Of a stretch of 64,000 nt of DNA, positions 51,001-63,993 are shown one piece after another. Within the stretch, counting starts at the first letter, position 1; every line of letters begins with the position of its first letter. The translations under genes and the position numbers were made by a program. Under the pieces are notes generated by a model that was not told where the DNA came from, searched no databases, and saw only the letters and a list, made by a program, of their open reading frames with translations. The DNA is from Ptychodera flava (Eukaryota > Hemichordata > Enteropneusta > Ptychoderidae): NCBI RefSeq assembly GCF_041260155.1, contig NC_091942.1:1622001-1686000 (forward strand), given 5' to 3'.

Positions 51001-51379
51001 TCATACACAGAATTCTCAAGGAATCTCAGTTGTATTATTATGTTTGATGTACATGTATTGCAGTTCAATATGCTGAATGGCACTTCTACATTGGCTAAGT
51101 GTAAATCTATCACGACAATGGCAATGTGCAGAAGTGAAGATATGTGTAATGTAAAGACAATAGGTTTTGAGAAGTTTAAATTAATTTCTCCTGTTCTTTG
51201 CAGAAAGACAAATTACCCCAGAATGCCGTATTGTATACCTGATCATCAAGTAACACTTCAGATCTCCTGATGAGTTGTCTTTTCTTAGGTAAGGATATTC
51301 CACTGGCTACAGACTGTGGTCTTCCAACAAATGTCTTGCCTCTCTTCTTGCCAGCTTTAACGTCAGCTAAAGTTGCCAT
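19643..51379 (-). CDS. HEAT-repeat protein with N-terminal coiled coil, HEATR4-like (tentative)
   Basis: Twenty-four exons join with GT-AG introns and compatible phases into 3,327 nt (1,108 residues plus stop). Exons: 51239-51379, 50221-50367, 49765-49932, 48775-49300, 45049-45224, 43128-43239, 42460-42648, 41947-42014, 39235-39373, 38672-38709, 37677-37850, 31264-31466, 30613-30680, 30145-30200, 29523-29579, 29068-29124, 28325-28507, 27525-27707, 26240-26369, 24894-24976, 22832-22905, 20929-20980, 20112-20290, 19643-19766. The ATG (51377-51379) has in-frame TAA and TGA five and six codons upstream. HEAT-type helix pairs fill residues ~715-1067. The size and C-terminal HEAT layout suggest HEATR4; a ciliary role is inference only, helped by an X-box-like site in the shared upstream region. 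Function is otherwise unknown. Exon borders were read by eye. Confidence 0.85.
21535..22030. repeat. Direct duplication of ~233 bp inside the 1.36-kb element
   Basis: Two copies start GCCTGAGCG at 21535 and 21806 and share GCGTACGTATCGAGAGTTCG, AGTTAACAG and ATTACACAGAAAACATATTT landmarks. The first copy is longer only because it carries a 31-bp insertion plus its 7-bp duplication. The second is therefore an empty-site reference. Confidence 0.88.
21570..21600. mobile_element. 31-bp TIR-only element with perfect 7-bp duplication and empty-site paralogue
   Basis: CACAGTCCCTCTAGTGGATA followed by GAGGGACTGTG: only the two ends of the family. Flanked by GCCATAT at 21563-21569 and 21601-21607. 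The duplicated segment at ~21,829-21,850 shows the uninterrupted GTTCGCCATATTGACGCT, so the insertion and its duplication are directly demonstrated. Confidence 0.93.
23293..23422. repeat. 130-bp fold-back
   Basis: AAGGTTATTACGAAAATACC at the left is matched by GGTATTTTCGTAATAACC at the right, and pairing continues through GGATGCAC and ACATTGG segments to a ~40-bp loop. It lies in the intron between HEAT exons 20 and 21. Confidence 0.8.
25329..25383. repeat. 55-bp perfect-armed hairpin
   Basis: GGCATCATTTGTTGGAACT is exactly inverted at 25365-25383, with a ~17-bp loop. It sits directly upstream of the Crypton-like ORF and a CRE-like TGACGTCA (25387-25394). Confidence 0.75.
25437..25679 (+). 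pseudogene. Crypton / KIAA1958-like N-terminal ORF fragment (80 aa)
   Basis: ATG at 25437 opens an 80-residue frame. It contains LSEEQLNALVSNKDSKWTKT followed by ALNILKKYCDTLG, resembling the N-terminal helix that precedes the DNA-binding part of KIAA1958-like Crypton recombinases. The frame stops at TGA 25677-25679, before any catalytic domain. A MITE begins ~28 bp later. The family resemblance is weak, because only the short acidic-helix pattern is available. Confidence 0.4.
25707..25880. mobile_element. 174-bp fold-back MITE
   Basis: Ends ATATTGACTGGTCATGAGGG and CCCTCATGGACAGTCAATAT are inverted. Pairing continues through GCATACATC/GATGTATGC and AACAGACTGTTT/AAACAGTCTG, so nearly the whole unit folds. 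It is intronic in the HEAT-repeat gene. Confidence 0.82.
26910..27147. mobile_element. 238-bp MITE flanked by TTAA
   Basis: Imperfect inverted ends (AGGGAAGTGGTCATCG and CGATGACCACCGCCCT) lie between TTAA at 26906-26909 and 27148-27151. A TTAA target is typical of piggyBac and Kolobok-type movement. Related internal sequence occurs at 60729-60950, and in part at 37546-37634. Confidence 0.75.
29822..29878. repeat. 20-bp tandem repeat, ~3 copies
   Basis: GTCCCAGTTAGGGCACCCTT is repeated almost three times in the intron between HEAT exons 14 and 15. Confidence 0.85.
31264..45224 (-). CDS. HEAT-repeat gene exons 5-12: linker region
   Basis: Residues about 328-694. Mostly polar, with Pro/Ser patches (exon 10 SLSQRPSPSKQT, exon 11 with PKPIPPPEVLPL) and short conserved-looking blocks: DAASKYWKSDHHQFEFTEN in exon 7, LPWRQRRKG in exon 8, LAKKIHKMWDRVEDAA in exon 9 and NKKYPRVSYEWNDVPRED in exon 12. 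No catalytic motif is visible. The 6.2-kb intron between exons 11 and 12 carries the 4.1-kb TIR element. The 3.5-kb intron between exons 4 and 5 carries the decamer satellite. Confidence 0.8.
32810..32898. repeat. ~21-bp tandem repeat, ~4-5 copies
   Basis: Units of TCAGATATGAGAAGATATT with small variations, in the large intron between HEAT exons 11 and 12. Confidence 0.8.
34230..35560. repeat. ~115-bp tandem repeats inside the 4.1-kb element
   Basis: Three well-conserved units at 35215-35560 share CCAAACCCGACTTCCAAGGA and CTAGCTTCGATACTAGACGA. Degenerate relatives with ATCGATACT and CGATATTTACCCGATATTTA lie at 34230-34600. Between them (34600-35160) the sequence is mostly unique. Confidence 0.75.
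35974..36028. repeat. (GA)n microsatellite
   Basis: About 27 uninterrupted GA dinucleotides inside the 4.1-kb element. Confidence 0.97.
38313..38638. mobile_element. 326-bp MITE flanked by TTAA
   Basis: Imperfect inverted ends (GGTAGAATGTGCC and GGCGCATACTGTC) between TTAA at 38309-38312 and 38639-38642. A decayed relative begins at the TTAA near 26572 (GGTACCGGTATAAAGTGCCT). It is placed just 30 bp from HEAT exon 10. Confidence 0.7.
43922..45020 (-). pseudogene. 5'-truncated LINE remnant, minus strand
   Basis: On the minus strand the translation ends in a LINE-type C-terminus. KFKARSYTLGLKYEKRRWEN precedes a zinc-knuckle-like CTCPCCGKEDD, and then EHFLF (in a shifted frame). Upstream is ASWCGMKWSTEQYQLRSGLS. 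Several stops and shifts break the frame. The 3' end at 43922-43940 is an AATAAATAAATAA-type tail, as in many CR1/RTE/Jockey LINEs. It lies in the intron between HEAT exons 5 and 6. Confidence 0.72.
45425..48405. repeat. 3-kb decamer satellite (AAACYRGATC), ~300 units
   Basis: A tandem 10-bp unit fills nearly the whole intron between HEAT exons 4 and 5. Three forms dominate: AAACTGGATC, AAACCAGATC and AAACCGGATC. They differ only at the central CG dinucleotide (CG, TG or CA). A ~45-bp non-repeat segment interrupts the array at about 47158-47203. ORFs in it are repeat translation (periodic KLDQTGSNRIK-type peptides) and are not genes. Confidence 0.95.
48775..51379 (-). CDS. HEAT-repeat gene exons 1-4: basic N-terminus, coiled coil, Ser-rich linker
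   Basis: Exon 1 (residues 1-47) starts MATLADVKAGKKRGKTFVGR and is basic. Exons 2-3 (48-152) are heptad-like and charged (RDLQDTLEKSMQKLADARSK; LNRELAYARLEFDRAQRGEG), a likely coiled coil. Exon 4 (153-327) is long, Ser/Gln/Asp-rich and disordered-looking, with a basic cluster KRRRKRMKKRR near its middle that could act as a nuclear signal, and a SILKRP segment. All three introns here are short (below 1 kb). Confidence 0.85.
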
Positions 51380-52132
51380 TTTGGTCAGGATTTCTTATCA
51401 ATGACAGCTTCAGCACATTACAAGATTCTAACTTTCAGGAGATGCTAAGTCAGGGCAGATTCTTCAAGAAAAACAGAAACAAAGTAATAGTAGCTTGGCC
51501 AGGGCCTGAGTCAACTATCTCAGCCAGTAGGGAAGGTCAGCCAGGATATGATTGCATTCACTTTCTTGTGAAATACAAAATACTTTATCAGCATGTACTT
51601 TACACACATACCTGTCTGAGGTTTAGTTTTCATTTTGTGGTTAGGTAATATTCAGTATGGAGGTAGTAGTGAGATGCATTTAGAGTCTTTTGAGAACAGC
51701 GCGTAGCACTCCACCCTGAAAACAGCGCGGACATTGTCATTATGTAGTTAGGATTGTGTGTACATATAATCAAGGAAAGTGACATATATTCCGCTAATAC
51801 ATGACATTGAGACCAATTTCACATGATAACTTTGTCACAAACATAAAATAGCGTTGATCGCGATTTCAGGTTTGTTACTAAATATAGCTTCACGCATGTG
51901 ACATCGGACAATGCTGCCTGAAAGTTGGCCAAATTTTGTTGTTGTATACGCAGCTATTGTTGCAGCTTGTAGTCTCAGCCACAAATTCAAATGAATTAGT
52001 GTGATTTTAATTAGTAGCCATTATAACACTAGCAGGTTTTACTTTCGTCATTTATGCGGAGAGTGCAAATATTTATTTGTGCATATAAATCAGAGAAAAG
52101 ATGAAGTCATTTGCAACCAGCTCTGTTTAAAT
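51380..52132. other. Upstream sequence / possible 5' UTR of the HEAT-repeat gene
   Basis: In-frame stops lie just upstream of the ATG. A weak acceptor-like CTGACTTAG on the minus strand near 51448 could join a distal non-coding exon. The true start of transcription is not visible, and no other gene is seen. Confidence 0.35.
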
Positions 52133-52640
52133 AGTATAGAAATAACGGGCGATGCGCTGACCATTAACATTTATTTATGTGCAAGGGCAAGAGGAAAGCC
52201 AAAAATTAACGGGCAAGGCTTGCCGAGCCCGTTAATTTGGCTTTCCTCGCGCCCCATAAATAAATGTTAATGGTCAGCACAGAGTCTGTTATTCAATTAT
52301 ATTATCAATGAACCCCGACACACCATCAAAATTTACGAAAATTTCCCGTGTGAACGAAAATGAGGCCCCAGAACCTGTCAGTGAGTAGTGCCCGCGCTGC
52401 AAAAATTTTGCAAATCTGGAGATTTTTTGAAAAAAACGTCTAAACATGGCCAACAAATGCTCCACTTTATTTTGTGGTTGATTATGATCTTTGTACAAAT
52501 CACAATTTTCGTTTTAGCTGTAAAGTTACTATGTTAACGATATTATTCATATTCATGGGCATGAAAACAAACCATTACTATGTATTTGTGGGCAGTCAAG
52601 TGGTTCAGCTCGACCAATTAAAACGCAATAGACAGGGCAT
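52133..52640 (+). repeat. Dispersed repeat with 120-bp terminal hairpin (copy 1)
   Basis: A hairpin with CCATTAACATTTATTTATG arms (52158-52278) is followed by ~360 bp shared with 57012-57537. Landmarks are CAGAGTCTGTTATT, TTTGCAAATCTGGAGATTTT, CAAATCACAATTTTCG and GACAGGGCATGGTAATATAA. The same family hosts the giant fold-back at 9852. Confidence 0.88.
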
Positions 52641-52961
52641 GGTAATATAATATATAATATTTCTGATCGGTTGGGCACTCCTACTAGCTGAGGCCAAAAC
52701 CACCCAACTTCAAAAAACCTAGCAAACCAAATTTCAAAAGCAATTTCAGCACTTTTTTTTTCCATTAAAAAAATTACGTACATGTAGGAACATTTGCTGA
52801 TGTAACATTTAGTGATTAATAGCCTGACCTTGCTAGATTTTGCAGCCGAGATTGCTATCTATACTAATGACATTTTTGGATTGTATATATTATGTCAATC
52901 TACATACTTCTAAATGAAAAAGCTGGCTTTTTACAAGATCTGTGCGCTATAACTTCTTGTC

Positions 52962-53085
52962 ATATGGTTGCTGTGGTTCCGTAGCCCTGCCACTCCCTGG
53001 CTGGTTGTGTGGGGGAGTGGCACTCCCCCACACAACCAGCCACGGAATGGCAGGGCTACAGAACCGCAGCAAGTCGTATGGCTTT
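52962..53085. repeat. ~124-bp fold-back
   Basis: Arms of ~60 bp containing GTAGCCCTGCCA and GGCTGGTTGTGTGGGGGAGT are inverted around GGCACT with few mismatches. It sits in the intergenic region between the two divergent genes. Confidence 0.85.
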
Positions 53086-53207
53086 TTCCATGCTTGTGGT
53101 ATGGTATTTAAGCTGCCCTGGTACACTTGCAGATATTAGCTCTAAAGTACCCAAAACACATGAGGTCTACCTAAGATATTAGTACTTGAATGCACACACA
53201 CACAGAC

Positions 53208-53490
53208 ATACATACATACCGGTATACACATACATACATATGACACGCATACATACATACAGTGTACATACATACATACATACATAGATACATACATACA
53301 TACATACATAGTAGATACATGCATACATACATACATACATATATATACATACAACATACCACAGTCCCTCCACAAAAGGGGACTGTGAACATATACATAC
53401 ATACATACATACATACATACATACAGGCAGACAGACAGACACTGAGATAGACAGATATGTACACATACATACATATGATGCACATACATA
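53208..53490. repeat. (TACA)n microsatellite
   Basis: Degenerate TACATACATACA tract, interrupted by a 28-bp CACAGTC-family insertion at 53360-53387. Confidence 0.92.
53360..53387. mobile_element. 28-bp TIR-only element in a microsatellite
   Basis: Starts CACAGTCCCTCC and ends GGGGACTGTG. Flanks are AACATAC (53353-53359) and AACATAT (53388-53394), a 6/7 match that fits a 7-bp duplication with one later change in the mutable TACA tract. Confidence 0.75.
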
Positions 53491-53830
53491 CAAACTAAAC
53501 AAATGACAGCACAGTAATCGTAAATTAGCTACCACGCGGGGCTATACACTATCAGTCTATCTCCACACACAAGCAGACATGACAGAGACCTATCGACTTC
53601 CAACTTTCAAACCAGCAGTCAGCACTCGCATCACTGCAAAATATTACCTCTCCTTAAAAAGAGTAATGCCTTACAGTTAATGAGTAAACTGGCTGTTATT
53701 TCTGCGACTTGTTCGGTCCTTAACGCGTCGACTTCATGGCAACAGCACGCACATTTCAAAAGCCCGCACGGGATACAGGGAACCAGCTCGAATTCCCTTC
53801 ACCGAGCTTCAGTCTGACCTACTTTGATCC

Positions 53831-53868
53831 AAAATGGCTGCCTCCTCTACGAAGTTGCTAATAGCAAC
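53831..53868. promoter_or_regulatory. YY1-type site and RFX X-box-like palindrome in divergent region
   Basis: AAAATGGCTGCC (53831-53842) fits the YY1 consensus AANATGGCNGCC. Twelve bases on, GTTGCTAATAGCAAC (53854-53868) is a perfect inverted repeat with RFX half-sites GTTGCT and AGCAAC. RFX factors drive ciliary genes through such X-boxes, which would suit the HEAT-repeat gene. The site is 2.5 kb from its ATG and 240 bp from the RPS15A start, so its target is inferred. Confidence 0.5.
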
Positions 53869-54108
53869 GACGCTTGAAACGATTTTTCCCTTTCTATTTA
53901 GCAAACATGAGAACTTTTACGGATTGTCTCTTGATAAAATATGTATTTGCCATTATTATCACACGATGAAAAATAAAAAATCCCTATATTTCGTTTTCCT
54001 ATAGCAATATCATCGGAAACTCTGTAGCTCTCGCGCGTACACTTCTCGTGTTTCGCGGGATGTTGATCAACTCATACTTACCCAGCATCCCTTGCTCCAA
54101 ATAAGCAG

Positions 54109-54131
54109 CCTTTTCCGACATCTTGGATTCG
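54109..54131 (+). promoter_or_regulatory. RPS15A: RPS15A first non-coding exon with 5' TOP motif
   Basis: CCTTTTCCGACATCTTGGAT is followed by TCG and the donor GTAAGG at 54132. A pyrimidine tract starting at the probable cap site and a CATCTTG context are typical of ribosomal-protein mRNAs, whose translation is controlled through mTOR and LARP1. The exact cap position (54109 or 54110) is inferred from the motif. Confidence 0.75.
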
Positions 54132-54751
54132 GTAAGGCATTTCAACAGTGCAATGAAAGACAAATCGTTGAACATCTACTCGTCAAGAGCAAATGCTTAC
54201 AATAAATTGGCAAAGAGTGATCGCCAGTTAATTTTGGAACTCAAATATATGACTATTTTTCGAAAGGAATGTCAATGTATAGACTGAAAGACAATGTTAT
54301 GGTGCTGTTACATAGTCAGCCATATGAGAGTTAGGAGCCCTGTTTTCGCAGTGAACTCAAGTTGTAGGGTTCTCATGCAAACGTATATTGTCGACCACTA
54401 CTCCGTAATCACTACATATTCAACATACCCAGATTCGTATCGACATCGACTCATTATGTACCATTCATTTCCGAACCACTAATGTAAACCCCGGGCATCG
54501 TATAGCAGAAGAGTGAATGTTATACCGTATCCTACATGTCGTAACTTCTGCATTGAACGAGAATGAATGAATTTTTGTGTCACGGTGATCACCAAGTACT
54601 GAAACAAATAAAGCAAATTATTCAAAGTTCACTGAATACCTTCGTTCTTCGAAATGCAAAGACAAATATTGTTCCCGTTTACACTTCCCATGATCACCTC
54701 CGTGATCTGACAGACGTCCACGGGCAGCTGCAGGAACCGGCAACATCATAG

Positions 54752-59721
<4,970 letters not shown>

Positions 59722-59771
59722 GGAAAGAAAGATTTGGAATGTAATGTTATCAGAGTTGTATAAAAAAAGCC

Positions 59772-59777
59772 ATTAAA
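59772..59777 (+). terminator. RPS15A: RPS15A polyadenylation signal (ATTAAA)
   Basis: ATTAAA lies 51 bp after the stop codon, giving the short 3' UTR usual for ribosomal-protein genes. Cleavage is expected within the following ~25 bases. Confidence 0.6.
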
Positions 59778-59978
59778 AAGAGAGCAAGGGACTTCGATGA
59801 TTTCTGGATTTTTTTATTGCACGATGTGCGTATGAGTTATGCATGTTATGATGTTAGAGTGGGTGTCTGTGATGGAGTGTTTCTTTGACTTCCAATAGTG
59901 TAAATCTGTATGTCTTATTCAAACGCACATACCAACATGCTGCCAAAATGAAGCATTTCGACAACGTAATTGCAGTTA

Positions 59979-60721
59979 GGGACCGTCTCAGATTGTCGCA
60001 GAAGTTCAAGAAACGAAATTTCTTCGTTTAGATCAAAACCCCCTCCCCCCTCCCCCTAAACGAAACTTCAAAAGTGCGAAATGTTCATGTCTGCCTGAGA
60101 GTACAATGTTGCATTTTGCTATAGCTACTAAAGACGTATTCCCCTTGCCACATTACAATAAAAGTAAACGATCAGATTTGAGTACTAACAGGGCATTTTA
60201 CCGCATAAAAGTTTCATTTTATTTTACTTTCCCTTTTTGCATCTCTTGTGCTGTTCTTTGTCTTTGTGAACACGCAGTTTGTACTTGGTAGGGGCGGTAA
60301 ATAAGCGAAAAAACTTTGACAAGGGGCCAAGTCATGTTCAATCATATTAAAACGACTATGACCAGGTGCATAACAAGTGAGAATAAAGACATCTAGTGGT
60401 TAGAGCAGACGCTTATAAATAGCACATTTTTAAAAAAATGATACGTTTTGTCTTTGTATAATTTGATGAATGAAATGTTTAGGATACAATGTTCCTATCG
60501 GTAAATTGTGTTTGGGGCACAAACGAGAGGGAAACAGTTACAAATTTGTTGGCACGAGTGTGCAGTTTTTCTTTAATTTAAAATAAACACACGAAAACTT
60601 GTGATCACAAAATAAAAGTGCGAAAGTGAAGTTCACTAATTGAATGGAGGTCAAACCCCCTCCCCCCCCTAAACGAATAAATTTCGCTTTTTGAACTTCT
60701 GCGACAATCTGAGACGGTCCC
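59979..60721. mobile_element. 743-bp TIR element with TTA target duplication
   Basis: GGGACCGTCTCAGATTGTCG and onward (about 40 bp) is inverted at the right end. C-rich CCCCCTCCCCCC blocks sit symmetrically inside. TTA flanks both ends (59976-59978 and 60722-60724). A 3-bp TTA duplication is characteristic of PIF/Harbinger MITEs. There is no transposase. Confidence 0.8.
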
Positions 60722-60728
60722 TTAAAGG

Positions 60729-60950
60729 GAGGCAGTTGTCAGAACTTGGTGTGTGCAGTTTTCTTGTTTAGATGCATCAACTCAACATAGCTGCAACATT
60801 TTCATTTTACAATATTCATTGTTAACTAACATATTTCAATTTTCATCAATTGCCAACCTACCCTAGATACTGTGTTTGTACTGCCATCATGTGATTTCCG
60901 GCATATTGAGTCTGCACCATATCTTTTCACTCCGGAGTAGAACCATGGCC
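60729..60950. repeat. Dispersed repeat related to the 26910 MITE
   Basis: Shares GCAGTTTTCTTGTTTA-like, ATAGCTGCAACATTT and TTCATCAAT(T/C)(G/A)CCAAC landmarks with 26910-27147. The tail GTACTGCCATCATGTGATTT resembles 37546-37634. Its ends are not clear. Confidence 0.6.
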
Positions 60951-61657
60951 TTGGGGGTGAGGTAGGGATTGGGTGTCAAGAAGAAAGTGTCCCCCTGCTG
61001 ACACAAAAAAATTGTGAATATTACAAATTAAAATTGAGTCATTTGGTGACCATTTTTGGTATTTTAAACATGCAGTTTTCATTAAGAAGAAATCACATCA
61101 ACCAGTAAAGGACTTGCCAGTATCGCCTGTCAACTAATTTCCCAGTTTGAAAAAAATTCAAGTTGAAGCTGCAGTCTGAACTTGGAATATGCTACAGAAG
61201 TGTTTGAAAGTATTGAAGCCCCAAAAGCTACTAGTTTTATATTTTCATGATTTTATTTTCCAATTAAAGTTCATGTAAATGTGTTAACTGAAGGACATGT
61301 ATGAAAGTATCACAGCTCTCTGATTTGGACCATGCCTACGCATTTTAACAAGTTAAATAAACGGGTGTCGCACTTATAAAATGGCACCCCCATGGCATAG
61401 TACAAAAAATGCATTTCCTGCACATACACATCATGATCATGAAAGAATCCAGCATGATGCCATTTATTTGAATGCACAACACAATAGCCAACATTTTGTT
61501 GTAAGTTTTTTCCTCTGTGACAGTTTTTGAAAATTGCAGGAAATCTAAAATGGTATTAAATGTTTGAATTTACCAGCCACGGTCTTCAATGGGTCTTCTG
61601 CAACATATTCAAAGAAAACTTGGAAAACGGGGGATATTTTGAGATTGGTTTTATTAC
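60951..61657. other. No gene or clear repeat recognised
   Basis: AT-rich intergenic sequence between repeats. No ORF, hairpin or known RNA signature that I can support. Confidence 0.4.
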
Positions 61658-61874
61658 CACAGGCGCTCCTTAGCTAGGTAGTCTGCTAAATAGACCAATT
61701 TTCAGCTCGATCTATCGATCCCATAGTCGATATACCTGCCACGATCCTGTTGATATGCCTGCCCCTGCAACCTAAATACTCACAGTGGCAGGCTAGGCAT
61801 ATTGACTACGAGATCGATAGATCGAGCCGAAAATCGATCTACTAGACTACCCAGCTATTAAAGGAGCGCCTGTG
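61658..61874. mobile_element. 217-bp fold-back MITE, second member of the CACAGGCGCTCC family
   Basis: Same ends and AAAATCGATCTACT-type arms as 5532-5726, but more diverged. TTTATTAC flanks both sides (61650-61657 and 61875-61882), a perfect 8-bp duplication. Confidence 0.9.
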
Positions 61875-61882
61875 TTTATTAC

Positions 61883-62469
61883 ACATTCACAGCTGCATGT
61901 ATCACAGACCACTATGTAATAACTGTGCTGAAACTTAATTTGGTAAGACTTCTGTTTTCTGAAATAAACAGGTGTATCCCATAACATGCCTTTTAAGGAA
62001 AAATAGATCATGTAAATATTAAGACATCAAAGTAGGTCTATTTTGATGGAAAATGTGAGCAGCGCAGCCAGCGGTAGAAATTAGGCAGGGAACGGAGGAA
62101 CGAAAGGACGAACATCCATATCTAGCAATCTTTCCGCTGGTTTGTATTTGGCTTCGGACTTAATGTTTGGCTTATCCCATATTCAAATATTTGATGTATA
62201 GAAAGAAAACATGAATCATTTCCTTCATTACGTTTCTTGTATAAACGAAGAAGTGAAAGAGAAGATGTGATGTGCACGATTCCCAAGGAATGGACAGATA
62301 AAGAAATTAAAATATTGTACCATAGGTATTTGAAGTGTAATCGAAATCCAAATTGAACTTTAGCGCACAACGAATTCACGTGTAAAAGTGGTGTGAGTGG
62401 TGGTGGCCAAGAACCGCACGAAAATATAGTTTTTGTGCATATTTTTGGGCAGGGAATTTACCTTAAATA
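61883..62469 (+). other. Upstream region of a candidate gene at the right edge
   Basis: No ORF is supported. The last ~130 bases before the ATG at 62470 are less AT-rich and probably hold the promoter and 5' UTR of the candidate exon. No TATA box is evident. Confidence 0.35.
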
Positions 62470-62517
62470 ATGGCGAGCGAACGGCCTGAAGATCAGATAG
62501 ATGAAGTCGATGATGAG
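62470..62517 (+). CDS. Candidate first coding exon of a gene extending past the window
   Basis: ATGGCG opens a 16-codon exon, MASERPEDQIDEVDDE, ending GATGAG before GTAATG, a plausible donor. An acidic first exon with ATGGCGAGC context looks genic. I do not recognise the protein. A transposable element begins 7 bp into the presumed intron, and its target duplication copies the donor sequence (GTAATGT) on the far side at 63994-64000. Read-through gives stop after 51 codons. Confidence 0.4.
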
Positions 62518-62524
62518 GTAATGT

Positions 62525-63993
62525 CACAGTCGTTTGGAGAGCTATTCAGCGCTGGTACTATTCGTCCCATAGACGAGTGTACAGAAGCGAGAAATACCCC
62601 AAGTCTGGAAACAAAATGGCTATAAAAACCATGCCATGTCACATTCCGTGTCCGATTTCACTGTGAAAATTAGCAAGTTCATCTATCATGCAACCGTCGA
62701 TCGTTCCCTATCATTCTAAAATTTCATACCTGATACTTTATCTGATTCAGAAACTCTCGTTTCATGTGATTTTCGGCCGAATTCGACGGACACCTCGCCA
62801 AAACCTGGGGGTGAGCAACATTGGTTTCTAGACGTTTCGGCACCAAGTCGTTTCGGCCCAAGACGTTTCGGCCTCCCAATTTCAGGCCCCAAGTCGTTTT
62901 GGCACCGCGACCCAAGACGTTTCGGCACCGCTGAAGGCTAAGCTTACCTGTGGGAACTTGTGCTGGAGCGTAATGTTGCAAATCAAAGCACTAAAAAGTA
63001 TAGTGTCAACTAACATTCATGTATATGCTTCAATCTTTGTGAGAACATGGGAAGAGAAAAAACTTCATATTATTTTAAAATCTGTGACTCAAGTTTATCG
63101 ATTATCAATAGCCGCCGACACGGCAAAAGTTTGAAAGCGGTGACGAAGCAGCTCGGCAAGAGTCACACAAAATACACGTACAGGTCAGAACGCAAAGGTC
63201 ACGCTTACGAATATGACGGATCAGTCAATTACTAAATAGTTTGAAAAGAAAATTCGAAACACGGATGCCGAAACGTCTTGGGTTGCGGTGCCGAAGTGAC
63301 TTGGGGCCGGAAATTGAGAGGCCGAAACGACTTGGGCCGAAACGACTTGGTGCCGAAACGACCAGTTACCGCAACATTCCGGTCACCTCTTGGGTACCTC
63401 CACTTTACTGACGTTGGCGCCGCCTACCCATGAGGGATGACTGGAATGTTGCTTACGCTTATGTTTTGGCCAGGTGTCTCTCGAACTCGGCCGAAAATCA
63501 CAGGAAATGAGCATTTTGTAAGCAGATGAGGTATCAGGTATGAATTTTCGTGTGATTTTCGGCCGAGTTCAGAAGACACGTCGCCAAAACATAAGGCATG
63601 AACAACCTTCCAGTCACCCCTCATGGGTACGCGGCGCTAACGTCAGTAAAGTGGAGGTGCCCAACGTCCACTGTGAGGTGACCGGAATGTTGCTCACGCT
63701 TATGATTTACCGACGTGTCCGTCGAATTCGGCCGAAAATCACACGAAACGAGCGTTTGTGAAGCAAATCAAGTACCAGGTATGAATTTTGATAATGATAG
63801 GGAACGGTCGACGGTTACATGATAGATGAACTTGCTACTTTTCACGGTAAAATCGAACGTCGAAGATGACATGGTGGCACAATCCCTATACGAAATAGCC
63901 ATTCTGTTTCCAGACTTGGGGTATTTCTCGCTTCTGTACACTCGTCTATGGGGCGAATAGTCCCAGCGCTGAATAGCTCTCCAAACGACTGTG
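62525..63993. mobile_element. 1.47-kb palindromic CACAGTC-ended element with perfect 7-bp duplication
   Basis: CACAGTCGTTTGGAGAGCTA at the left is inverted at the right (TAGCTCTCCAAACGACTGTG). Arms of about 460 bp meet near 63,535 once a nested 548-bp insertion in the left arm is removed. GTAATGT flanks both sides (62518-62524 and 63994-64000, the last bases of the window). ATTTTCGGCCGA recurs in each arm. The terminus and duplication length match the 21,025 family, though the subterminal sequence differs. Confidence 0.9.
62823..63370. mobile_element. 548-bp nested MITE with 8-bp duplication
   Basis: Inverted ends contain GTTTCGGCACCAAGTCGTTT and further GACTTGG/GTTTCGG modules over about 110 bp on each side, around a ~310-bp core. 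GCAACATT flanks both ends (62815-62822 and 63371-63378). The equivalent place in the right arm of the host palindrome (near 63680) is uninterrupted. It contains no transposase. Confidence 0.88.

Noticed and set aside
53142..53535. Long Cys/Tyr/Met-rich ORFs
   Set aside because: Translation of the TACA microsatellite.
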